Shown piece after piece: positions 51,765 to 58,646 of a DNA stretch of 64,000 bases (positions are counted from its first letter, which is position 1; every line of letters begins with the position of its first letter). Origin of the DNA: Bog-756 sp963704585 (GTDB lineage: Bacteria > Actinomycetota > Acidimicrobiia > Acidimicrobiales > RAAP-2); the NCBI GenBank assembly GCA_963704585.1, contig OY969919.1:1488001-1552000 (forward strand). Reading direction: 5' to 3'. The notes beneath the pieces are model-generated. The model was given only the letters and a program-made list of their open reading frames with translations. It did no database searches and had not been told where the DNA came from. The position numbers and the translations under genes were made by a program.

Positions 51765-52204
51765 CGCTCTTCGCCGGCGCGGACCGGACCATCGCGGTGG
51801 GGTTCGACGGTGCCGCGTGCTCGGACGCGGCCCTCGAGTGGGCAGCGGGCCTCGCGTCGCTGACCGGCGCAACGGTCGTGGCGGTGACCGCGTGGGAGTG
51901 GCCGACCAGCTACGGCGTCGCGCTCTTCCTGCCGTCCGAGTACGACCCGGCGGTCGACGCCGAGCGCATGCTCCTCGCCGCGCTGACCGCGGTGCAGGCT
52001 CGCCATCCCGACGTGGCCTTCGAACCGCTCGTGGTCGAAGGCCATCCCGCTCCGGTCCTCGTCGACGCGTCGCGAGACGCCGACCTCCTCGTCGTCGGCA
52101 GCCGCGGCCACGGGGAGTTCACCGGGATGCTCATCGGCTCGGTCGGCGAGCACTGTGCGACGAACGCCCACTGCCCTGTCCTGATCGTCCGCGGCCGGGA
52201 CTGA
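51761..52204 (+). CDS. single-domain universal stress protein
   Basis: 147 residues. It opens with TIAVGFDGAACSDAALEWAAG and ends with the ATP-binding G-2x-G-9x-G-S motif GSRGHGEFTGMLIGSVGEHC and CPVLIVRG. It resembles each half of the two-domain Usp at 45.7-46.6 kb. ATG 51761 overlaps the CoA-hydrolase stop as ATGA, so the two proteins are made together. Confidence 0.93.
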   Translation: MTLFAGADRTIAVGFDGAACSDAALEWAAGLASLTGATVVAVTAWEWPTSYGVALFLPSEYDPAVDAERMLLAALTAVQARHPDVAFEPLVVEGHPAPVLVDASRDADLLVVGSRGHGEFTGMLIGSVGEHCATNAHCPVLIVRGRD

Positions 52205-52233
52205 CGCCGGAGGGCACGCTGGCACATCGCACG

Positions 52234-53247
52234 ATGGACGTCTGGGCCGTCGGGCGGCCGGGTCCGGTCGACACCGGGCCCCTCCGTCGCGTCGAGCGCG
52301 ACGTCCCGACGCCGGGACCTGGCCAGGTGCGCGTCGCGGTTTCGGTGTGCGGTGTCTGCCGCACCGACCTCCACCTCGCCGAAGGTGACCTGGCGCCACG
52401 GGCGCCCCTGGTCGTCCCCGGGCACGAGGTGGTCGGCACGGTGGACCTGGCCGGACCGGGGTGCCGGCGGTTCGCCCTGGGCGACCGGGTCGGCGTCCCG
52501 TGGCTCGCGAGCACGTGCGGCACCTGCCGGTACTGCCGCGACGGTCGCGAGAACCTGTGCCTCGCGCCACGGTTCACCGGCTGGGACCTCGACGGCGGCT
52601 ACGCGCGCTACACGGTCGTCGACGAGGCGTACGCGTATGCGATCCCCGAACAGTTCGACGACGTGCAGGCGGCACCGCTCCTCTGCGCGGGGATCATCGG
52701 CTACCGGGCGCTCCGGCGCTCGAACCTCCCGCCGGGCGGGCGGCTCGGCATCTACGGCTTCGGCGGCTCGGCCCACCTGACCGCGCAGGTCGCGATCGCC
52801 GAGGGCGCGCGGGTCCACGTGCTGACCCGGGCACCCGAGGCGCGGGCGCTCGCGCTCGAGCTCGGGGCGGCGAGCGCCGGCGGTGCGGGCGATCCGCCGC
52901 CCGAGCCCCTCGACGCGGCCATCCTCTTCGCGCCGGTCGGGACGCTCGTGCCGCCGGCGCTCGAGGCGCTCGACCGTGGCGGCACGCTGGCCGTCGCCGG
53001 GATCTACCTCTCCGACGTCCCGCCGCTCGACTACCAGCGCCACCTCTTCTACGAGCGGTCGCTCTGCAGCGTGACCGCCAACACCCGGGCGGACGGCGCC
53101 GAGTTCCTCCGGACGGCGGCCGCGCTCGGCGTCCGTGCGACCACCACGCCCTACCCCTTCGACCTCGCCGACCGGGCCCTCGCCGACCTCGCCCACGACC
53201 GGATCAACGGTGCGGCCGTACTCGTCGTCGGCGACGGCGGCGGGTGA
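52234..53247 (+). CDS. zinc-dependent alcohol dehydrogenase
   Basis: 337 residues. Catalytic zinc ligands Cys39 (CGVCRTDLH), His64 with Glu65 (PGHEVVG), and the structural zinc cysteines 95, 98, 101 and 109 (CGTCRYCRDGRENLC) are all present. The Rossmann stretch is GRLGIYGFGGSAHLTAQVAIAEGARVHVLTR. It resembles the AdhA-type dehydrogenases often linked to stress regulons. It should oxidise alcohols or reduce aldehydes with NAD(P). It is the third gene behind DosR-like box 4, 29 bases after the Usp gene. ATG 52234 lacks a good ribosome-binding site. Confidence 0.92.
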   Translation: MDVWAVGRPGPVDTGPLRRVERDVPTPGPGQVRVAVSVCGVCRTDLHLAEGDLAPRAPLVVPGHEVVGTVDLAGPGCRRFALGDRVGVPWLASTCGTCRYCRDGRENLCLAPRFTGWDLDGGYARYTVVDEAYAYAIPEQFDDVQAAPLLCAGIIGYRALRRSNLPPGGRLGIYGFGGSAHLTAQVAIAEGARVHVLTRAPEARALALELGAASAGGAGDPPPEPLDAAILFAPVGTLVPPALEALDRGGTLAVAGIYLSDVPPLDYQRHLFYERSLCSVTANTRADGAEFLRTAAALGVRATTTPYPFDLADRALADLAHDRINGAAVLVVGDGGG

Positions 53248-53271
53248 CCGGATGATGCGGATGTTGCGGAT

Positions 53272-53287
53272 GTGACCTTTGGCCCTA
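53272..53287 (+). promoter_or_regulatory. DosR-like box 5
   Basis: GTGACCTTTGGCCCTA, one base different from the common form. Its centre is 42 bp upstream of GTG 53322. CAACCT (53309-53314) lies seven bases before that GTG, so the start codon is the probable transcription start and the box sits at -42. Confidence 0.65.
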
Positions 53288-53321
53288 GTGGGCACCGCCC
53301 GGGTCGTGCAACCTGATCCGC

Positions 53322-53732
53322 GTGTCCGCCCTGGAGATCGAGGTCCTCGATCGAGCTGTGTGCCTCGACCTGCTGCGGTCGGCCCACGTCGGCCGGGTCG
53401 GCGCGAGCGTCGACGCACTGCCGGTGATCTTCCCCGTCAACTACGGGATGCTCGGTGAGTCGGTCGTGTTCCGCACGGTGCCCGGGACCCGGTTCGACGC
53501 GGCGACTGCCGGCGCGGTGGTGGCCTTCCAGGTCGACGAGTTCGGCGTGCACGACTCGGTCTCGTGGAGCGTGCTGCTCCAAGGCGTGGCCGGCGAGGTC
53601 ACCGAACCCGACGAGGTCGCCCGGGTCAGTGTGGTGCCCCTGCCGGCATGGGACACAGGGCACAGAGCCGGGCGGTTCCTCCGGCTCGACCGCTACCAGC
53701 TGAGCGGGCGCCGGTTCCGAGGCGGCACCTGA
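53322..53732 (+). CDS. pyridoxamine 5'-phosphate oxidase-fold protein
   Basis: 136 residues. The split-barrel pattern is typical of small flavin or F420 binders: EVLDRAVCLDLLRSAHVGRVGASVDALPVIFPVNY, SVVFRTVPGTRFDAATAGAVVAFQVDEF and SWSVLLQGVAGEVTEPDE. This family is often found in DosR-type regulons and next to Usps. Cofactor and substrate cannot be told from the sequence. The mRNA is probably leaderless from the GTG at 53322, directly under DosR-like box 5. Confidence 0.82.
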   Translation: MSALEIEVLDRAVCLDLLRSAHVGRVGASVDALPVIFPVNYGMLGESVVFRTVPGTRFDAATAGAVVAFQVDEFGVHDSVSWSVLLQGVAGEVTEPDEVARVSVVPLPAWDTGHRAGRFLRLDRYQLSGRRFRGGT

Positions 53733-53760
53733 GCCACAGCGGCCGCCCTCGTTCGTCGCG

Positions 53761-54366
53761 TCACGAGACCTTCACTACGGCGTACCAGATGCGGTGCGCG
53801 ACGCCGTCGATCGCATCACCGAGGCGTGCGCTGCGCCGGTAGAGCTCCCGGCGTCCCGTCACCTCGCGCAGGTCGGTCTCGTCGAGCAGCGCGGACATCG
53901 CGCGCCGGTAGACGTGTTCGACGGCGCGCTGGTTCCGCACCGCCGCATCCGCGTGCTCCCCCGCGCGGTCCGGTGCGTCGACCAGCATGGGGAACGCGTC
54001 GACCAGGTTCCGCACACCGAGCGCGACCAGGTCCGCCATCTCGGCGAGGGCATCGTCGGGCGCCATGGCGAGGAGATCCGCCTCGCGGACGAGATCCTTC
54101 GCGTCGTTGAGCACCGTGTCGAGACGTTCCGAGAGCTCGTAGATGTCCTCGGGGCCGATGGGCGTGACGAATGCGTGGGTGACCGCGGTCAGGACCTCGC
54201 GACGCGCCCGGTCGGCCTCGTGCTCCTTGGCACGGACCGTCGCCTCGGCCGCCGCGTCCCCCCGGCACCACGCGCAGTACGCGTCGATCCCTTCAACGGT
54301 GACGTCGCCCTGGCGCGCGAGCAGCGCGAGGAGATCGGGCGTCTCGGGCAGGAACCACCGTCTCAT
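53761..54366 (-). CDS. DUF47/PhoU-like accessory protein of phosphate permease
   Basis: 201 residues, all-helical, of the PhoU-like DUF47 family (HEADRARREVLTAVTHAFVTPIGPEDIYELSERLDTVLNDAKDLV). These proteins accompany PiT permeases and are thought to modulate them. A short Cys-rich insertion (DAYCAWCRGD) is near residue 35. ATG 54366 overlaps the permease stop as ATGA. Confidence 0.9.
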   Translation of the reverse strand: MRRWFLPETPDLLALLARQGDVTVEGIDAYCAWCRGDAAAEATVRAKEHEADRARREVLTAVTHAFVTPIGPEDIYELSERLDTVLNDAKDLVREADLLAMAPDDALAEMADLVALGVRNLVDAFPMLVDAPDRAGEHADAAVRNQRAVEHVYRRAMSALLDETDLREVTGRRELYRRSARLGDAIDGVAHRIWYAVVKVS

Positions 54367-55361
54367 GCGATCCACCTCCAGAGCGGTACGAACGCCGCGG
54401 CCAGCGCGGCGCACACGGGGAGGGTCACCAGCCAGGCGAGACCGATCTCGCCGGCGACCGCCCAGCGCACATGGTGCCACCGCTCCCCCGAGCCGACCCC
54501 GACCACCGCGGGGGCGACGACGTCGGTCGTGCTGATCGGCGCCCCGAGCAGCGATGCGCCGAGCACGATGAGACCGGAGGAGCCCTGGCTCACCATCCCG
54601 TCGAGCGATCGGAGGCGGTAGATGCGCTGCCCGAGCGTCCGCACGACCCGCCACCCGCCGAACAGCGTGCCGAGGGTGAGCAGCCCGGCCGAGACGAGCA
54701 CCACCCAAAAAGGCACCGCGAACCTGTCGATGCGACCGGCGGCCACCAGTGCAGCCGTCATGACCCCCATCGTCTTCTGCGCGTCGTTCGACCCGTGCGC
54801 GAACGCGAGCCCGGCCGAGGCGACCAGCTCCCCCTGGCGGACCGGTCGCTCGACCGCACGCGTCGCACGGCGAAGGGTGCGCCGGGCGAGCCGGATGCCG
54901 GCGAAGGCCGCGCCGATCGCGAGCACCGACGAGAGCAGCAGCCAGGCGAGCGAGCCGAGGACGCCCACCGGGCGCAGACCGTGGAGGCCTCCCCACTGCA
55001 CCGCCGAGAGACCACCTTCGGCCAGTGACGCGCCGGCGAGCGCGCCGACCAGGCAGTGCCCCGAGCTGCAGGGCAGACCCCACCAGAGGGTCAGGAGGTT
55101 CCACGCCACGGCCGCGAGCAGAGCCGAAGCGAGCACGACGAGCACCTCGTCCTTCGGGACGGCCACGATCCCGGCCACCGTCGCGGCGACGGCCGTCCCC
55201 AACACGAGCGCGCCGACCACGTGGAAGACCGCGGCGAGCACGACCGCCGGGCCCGGCCGCACCGCACCGGTGACGACGGGGGCGGCGATGGCGTTCCCCG
55301 CGTCGTGGACACCGTTGGCCAGGCCGAACGCGCCGGCCAGCACCACGACCACCACGAGCAC
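54363..55361 (-). CDS. PiT-family inorganic phosphate permease
   Basis: 332 residues with about ten helices. The two inverted family signatures are ANGVHDAGNAIAAPVV at the N-terminus and FAHGSNDAQKTMGVM in the middle. It should import phosphate (or metal-phosphate) with a cation. GTG 55361 is 73 bases after the small coiled-coil gene on the same strand, so it may belong to the transcript from DosR-like box 6. Confidence 0.93.
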   Translation of the reverse strand: MLVVVVVLAGAFGLANGVHDAGNAIAAPVVTGAVRPGPAVVLAAVFHVVGALVLGTAVAATVAGIVAVPKDEVLVVLASALLAAVAWNLLTLWWGLPCSSGHCLVGALAGASLAEGGLSAVQWGGLHGLRPVGVLGSLAWLLLSSVLAIGAAFAGIRLARRTLRRATRAVERPVRQGELVASAGLAFAHGSNDAQKTMGVMTAALVAAGRIDRFAVPFWVVLVSAGLLTLGTLFGGWRVVRTLGQRIYRLRSLDGMVSQGSSGLIVLGASLLGAPISTTDVVAPAVVGVGSGERWHHVRWAVAGEIGLAWLVTLPVCAALAAAFVPLWRWIA

Positions 55362-55434
55362 GGGCCGATCCCTTCACTCGGGGGCGCGCTCCGCGCGGGC
55401 TCGGACCGGCCCCGACGACGTCGAGGCCCGGACT

Positions 55435-55593
55435 CTAACCCTCGGTCAACTCCCGAAGCTGACGCAACCGCTGCTCGAGGCTACGGAGCTCGTCGTCGAG
55501 GCGCTCGCGGGTCACCAGCGCGCCCTCGAGCACGGCCACTCGGCGCTCGAGGTCGTCGAGACGTTGGGCGTCCGTCCTGTCAGCTTCCGTCAT
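55435..55593 (-). CDS. 52-residue coiled-coil protein
   Basis: MTEADRTDAQRLDDLERRVAVLEGALVTRE is the start of a short protein with clear heptads (LERRVAVLEG, LDDELRSLEQRLRQLREL). Its size and pattern suggest a helical hairpin or dimer. ATG 55593 has AAGGAG eight bases upstream. It overlaps the end of the upstream small gene by 14 bases and lies between DosR-like box 6 and the phosphate permease. Function unknown. Confidence 0.6.
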   Translation of the reverse strand: MTEADRTDAQRLDDLERRVAVLEGALVTRERLDDELRSLEQRLRQLRELTEG

Positions 55594-55804
55594 CGCTCCC
55601 TCTCCTTCGGCCGTGACGGTGCGGATGGCCGCAAGTCCCGCGGCCGCACCGCCGCGCCTCCTCCCACGCCTCGGCGATCGAGGCGCCGCCGACCAGGCAG
55701 CCGAGCGCGGTCTGCACGGCGGCACTCGTCCGCTCGGGCTCGCCCTGTGGTTCGTCGACATCGGCGTCACGGACCGCGCCGACCAGCGCGAGCTCACACT
55801 CCAT
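55580..55804 (-). CDS. 74-residue hypothetical protein behind DosR-like box 6
   Basis: Reads MECELALVGAVRDADVDEP, then TSAAVQTALGCLVGGASIAEAWEE and a Cys/His/Arg-rich tail (RRCGRGTCGHPHRHGRRR) that could bind metal. AGGAGG lies 11 bases before ATG 55804; GTG 55816 is an alternative but too close to it. A minus-strand TATCGT (55843-55848) and DosR-like box 6 stand upstream at the right distances. Family not recognised. Confidence 0.48.
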   Translation of the reverse strand: MECELALVGAVRDADVDEPQGEPERTSAAVQTALGCLVGGASIAEAWEEARRCGRGTCGHPHRHGRRRGSDDGS

Positions 55805-55870
55805 CGCAGCAGGCACCTCCTCTCACCTACCCCTTCCCTTGGACGATACGGCTGCAGGTGCGACCACCGG

Positions 55871-55886
55871 CAGGGGCGAAGGTCCC
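55871..55886 (-). promoter_or_regulatory. DosR-like box 6 with -10 element downstream
   Basis: GGGACCTTCGCCCCTG on the minus strand, preceded by TTC, giving TTCGGGAC, a perfect left half of the mycobacterial DosR consensus. The -10 TATCGT at 55843-55848 puts the start near 55836, 42 bp from the box centre. The secreted propeller-SGNH gene starts 58 bp away on the other strand. Confidence 0.65.
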
Positions 55887-55928
55887 GAACACGGGGCGCG
55901 CCGATCGTCCGGTGCGGCGCCCGGCTGG

Positions 55929-55934
55929 TACCGT
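55929..55934 (+). promoter_or_regulatory. -10 element of the propeller-SGNH gene
   Basis: TACCGT, nine bases before ATG 55944. It supports this start, which gives a normal signal peptide. Confidence 0.4.
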
Positions 55935-55943
55935 CGGGCCGCG

Positions 55944-57680
55944 ATGACCAGGGGTGGACGCCGCCGGGCACGGCGAAGTGGGGCGCTCCCCGCCGCGGCC
56001 CTCGGCCTCGCCGCCGCACTCGCGCAGACGGTGCTGCCGGCGCTGCCGGTGACGGCCGCCGGAGCGAAGACGGCGCCCCGTCCTCCGGCGGCGCTCGACG
56101 CGGTGACCTGCCCATCGGCCTCGCGCTGCCTCGTCGTCGGCGGCGCCGGCGGAGTGCGGCTGAGCCGGAACGGTGGAGCCACATGGGCGCGGGTCGCCGT
56201 GCCCACCTCGCACTACCTCTACGGCATCGCCTGCACGGACGTCTCGCACTGCGTGGCGGTCGGCGATGCGGGCACCGCGCTCCACTCGACCGACGGGGGC
56301 AGGAGATGGTCGAGGGGCAGGACCGGCGTGGACGTCCCACTGTCGGGGGTGGCCTGCCCGGCGCGCGACCGATGCGTGGCGGTCGGCGACGGGAACACGG
56401 TGCTCACCAGTCGCGACGGCGGACGGCACTGGCATCGGGTCGACGCCGGGATCGGCGTCGCCGACGGCGTCGCGTGCTCGTCGGCGACGGTCTGCGCCGT
56501 GGTCACCGCCAACGCGACCGAGACGATCGAGACGATCAACGGTCGCACCTGGGCGGCCGGCACCGTCCCCTTCTCGCCGCTTGCCGCCCTCTCGCCCCTC
56601 GAGGCCGTCTCGTGCGCGGCGCCGACCTGCGTCGCGGTCGGGAGCAAGGGCCTCGTCGCGCGGTCGGTCGACGGTGGCGCGACCTGGTCGGCGGGGCAGG
56701 CGCCGACCACCGTCGACCTCGAGGCGGTCTCCTGCACGTCGAGCACGCGCTGCCTCGCGGCGGGCGCCGAAGGCGCCGTGCTGACGAGTGTGGACGGGGG
56801 CGCGACCTGGTCGGCGTCGGCGCTCCCGAACGGCGAGATGATCCTCGGCCTCGCCTGCCCGACCCCGTCCGCGTGCACTGCGGTGGGGAGCGGCGGGACG
56901 ATCACGACCACGGCGGACGGTGGTGCACACTGGACTGTCCGCGCGGGTGCACCCGCACCGGCGTCCCCGCTGCCCGTCCTCGTCGTGGGCGACTCGTTCG
57001 CGCACACCCTCACACTCGGGCTCGCGCGCGACGCTCCCGCCTACGGGATCAGCCTCACCGACGGGTCGACCGACGGGTGCGGCGTCGCACGGGGCAGCCC
57101 GCTCCTGAGCGGCACCGCGTCGCTCACGGTGACCGGACCGTGCGCTCCGGACGGCCCGGGGTGGCCCGCCCTGTACGGAGGAGACATCGCCGCCGACCGG
57201 CCGGTGCTCACCGTGCTCGTCCTCGGCGCGTGGGACCAGTCGACGCGGCTGATCGGCGGCGCGTGGCTCGCGCCGGGACAGCCGGCCTACGACGCCTACG
57301 AGCGCCAGCAGCTCGCGAGCGCGGTCGGGATCCTCACCGCCGGCGGAGGGAAGGTCGTGCTCACCACCGCTCCCGCGCTCCTCGCGCTCCACGCCGAGCG
57401 CTGCGCGCCGCCGCCGGCGACCGTTGCCGGGTGCCCGACCGAGACGCAGCGGGTGGCCGCGCTCGATGCCGACGCCCGTGCGGTCGCCGCCTCGTTTCCC
57501 GGACAGGTGACGGTCGTCGACCTCGGAGGGAGAGTTGCACCGCACGGAACCTTCGCCGTCACGGTCGACCACGTCGTCGTGCGCACGTCGGACGGCGTGC
57601 ACCTCACCGTCGCGGGCGGCGAGTGGCTGGGCCCGTGGCTCCTGCCGCGGCTGGTGGCGGCCGCACGCGGACCGGGCTGA
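55944..57680 (+). CDS. secreted protein: YCF48/BNR-like propeller fused to an SGNH hydrolase domain
   Basis: 578 residues. A signal peptide with an Arg-rich start and hydrophobic core ends near PVTAAGA. Residues ~50-345 hold about seven repeats of the form (A/S)C-x-CVAVG-x-G-x-(V)L-x-S-x-DGG-x-x-W, a BNR/YCF48-like propeller with a cysteine pair in most blades. Residues ~350-578 look like an SGNH hydrolase: VLVVGDSFAHTL (Ser nucleophile), LVLGAWD, and SDGVHLT (Asp-x-x-His). It probably acts on acylated glycans outside the cell. The combination is unusual. It faces convergent gene 57696-58028 across a hairpin. Confidence 0.78.
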   Translation: MTRGGRRRARRSGALPAAALGLAAALAQTVLPALPVTAAGAKTAPRPPAALDAVTCPSASRCLVVGGAGGVRLSRNGGATWARVAVPTSHYLYGIACTDVSHCVAVGDAGTALHSTDGGRRWSRGRTGVDVPLSGVACPARDRCVAVGDGNTVLTSRDGGRHWHRVDAGIGVADGVACSSATVCAVVTANATETIETINGRTWAAGTVPFSPLAALSPLEAVSCAAPTCVAVGSKGLVARSVDGGATWSAGQAPTTVDLEAVSCTSSTRCLAAGAEGAVLTSVDGGATWSASALPNGEMILGLACPTPSACTAVGSGGTITTTADGGAHWTVRAGAPAPASPLPVLVVGDSFAHTLTLGLARDAPAYGISLTDGSTDGCGVARGSPLLSGTASLTVTGPCAPDGPGWPALYGGDIAADRPVLTVLVLGAWDQSTRLIGGAWLAPGQPAYDAYERQQLASAVGILTAGGGKVVLTTAPALLALHAERCAPPPATVAGCPTETQRVAALDADARAVAASFPGQVTVVDLGGRVAPHGTFAVTVDHVVVRTSDGVHLTVAGGEWLGPWLLPRLVAAARGPG

Positions 57681-57701
57681 CCGCGTCGGCGGTCGTCAGC
57701 C
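57675..57701. terminator. hairpin between convergent genes
   Basis: GGCTGAC (57675-57681) and GTCAGCC (57695-57701) pair around a loop that itself contains complementary GC stretches. It spans both stop codons and could terminate transcription in both directions; no T-tract. Confidence 0.4.
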
Positions 57702-58028
57702 GCCAGGGCCGCTCGCCGGAGCGAGGAAGAGCTCGTCGGCGAAGCACCACGCCCACTCCTCCGCCGGCTCGATCGACCGGATCACCGGGTGGGACGTCGC
57801 CTGCCAGTGGCCGGTCGCGTGCCGGCGCGGCGAGCTGTCACAGCAGCCCACGTGGCCGCAAGAGAGGCAGCGGCGGAGGTGGACCCACCGGCTGCCCTCG
57901 CGGAGGCACTCCTCGCACCCCGCCCCGCTGATCGGCTCGAGGTCCACGATGGCTGCGATGTGGCCGCAGGCCACCTCGGTGGGGCGACCCTCGGCATCGC
58001 TCTCCACCACGTACCTGGTCGAGGTCAT
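57696..58028 (-). CDS. UBP-type zinc-finger protein
   Basis: 110 residues. Metal ligands run in the ZnF-UBP order: CGH (21-23), GCEECLREG, HLRRCLSCGHVGCCDSSPRRHATGHWQATSHPVI, with the final His pair and WCFADELF. In eukaryotes this finger binds ubiquitin C-termini; in bacteria it is a stand-alone protein of unknown role. GGAGGGAGGAGCC precedes ATG 58028. Confidence 0.9.
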   Translation of the reverse strand: MTSTRYVVESDAEGRPTEVACGHIAAIVDLEPISGAGCEECLREGSRWVHLRRCLSCGHVGCCDSSPRRHATGHWQATSHPVIRSIEPAEEWAWCFADELFLAPASGPGG

Positions 58029-58165
58029 GGCTCCTCCCTCCGGCTGGTCCGGATGCCACCCCGCGGCGCGGAGCTTACGGCGATCGCCGTGCTGTCGGGC
58101 CGTCGACGGGTCGCCCGGGCGAACTCACCTGGTCGGAGCGTCGTGCACGATCTTTTGGTGCAAGC

Positions 58166-58181
58166 TTGTAATCTTGTAATC
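58166..58181 (+). promoter_or_regulatory. tandem TTGTAATC operator and -10 of the RHH-like gene
   Basis: Two perfect head-to-tail copies of TTGTAATC fill 58166-58181, directly before ATG 58182. They include TAATCT (58169-58174), seven bases before the ATG. The stretch is strongly AT-rich compared with its surroundings. Tandem 8-bp sites are typical targets of ribbon-helix-helix repressors, so autoregulation is likely. Confidence 0.55.
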
Positions 58182-58646
58182 ATGCAAGCACCCTCCATTG
58201 CCGAATTCTTCGGGGCCAAGGTCCCGACCGACTGGTTCGACGGCCCGGCCGTCGTCGAGTCCGACGACGACGAGATCCTCTGCCTCGGCACCCTCCCTCC
58301 CGCGACCGCCGTCGAGGCATTCCGCGAGGCGACCCGCGACCGGCGCATCGAGATCGCGGCCGAGGCCGAGGCCTCCTTCCGGCGCAAGGTCTCCTGGGGC
58401 GTCGTGCACGACGGGGCCACGACGCTCTTCACCACCTTGAGCACGCCGGTCATGACCCGCCTGCGACTGCGCGAGCGCGCGGTGCTCGACACCCTCGTCG
58501 ACGGCGGGGTGGCGCGCAGCCGCAGCGATGCGCTCGCCTGGTGCGTGAAGTTGGTCGGCCGGCACCAGGCGGAGTGGCTCGCCGAGCTACGCGAGGCGCT
58601 CACCGACGTCGAGCACGTCCGGGCCGAGGGACCGACCCTGCTGTGA
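58182..58646 (+). CDS. probable ribbon-helix-helix regulator with N-terminal sensory-like domain
   Basis: 154 residues. The N-terminal ~90 residues are mixed and acidic (PTDWFDGPAVVESDDDEILCLG). The C-terminal part reads TRLRLRERAVLDTLVDGGVARSRSDALAWCVKLVGRHQAEW, a strand followed by two helices with the S-R-S-x-A-L-x-W pattern of Arc/MetJ-type DNA-binding proteins. The gene begins right after a tandem operator. The stop overlaps the protease start as GTGA. The RHH call is from pattern only. Confidence 0.55.
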   Translation: MQAPSIAEFFGAKVPTDWFDGPAVVESDDDEILCLGTLPPATAVEAFREATRDRRIEIAAEAEASFRRKVSWGVVHDGATTLFTTLSTPVMTRLRLRERAVLDTLVDGGVARSRSDALAWCVKLVGRHQAEWLAELREALTDVEHVRAEGPTLL

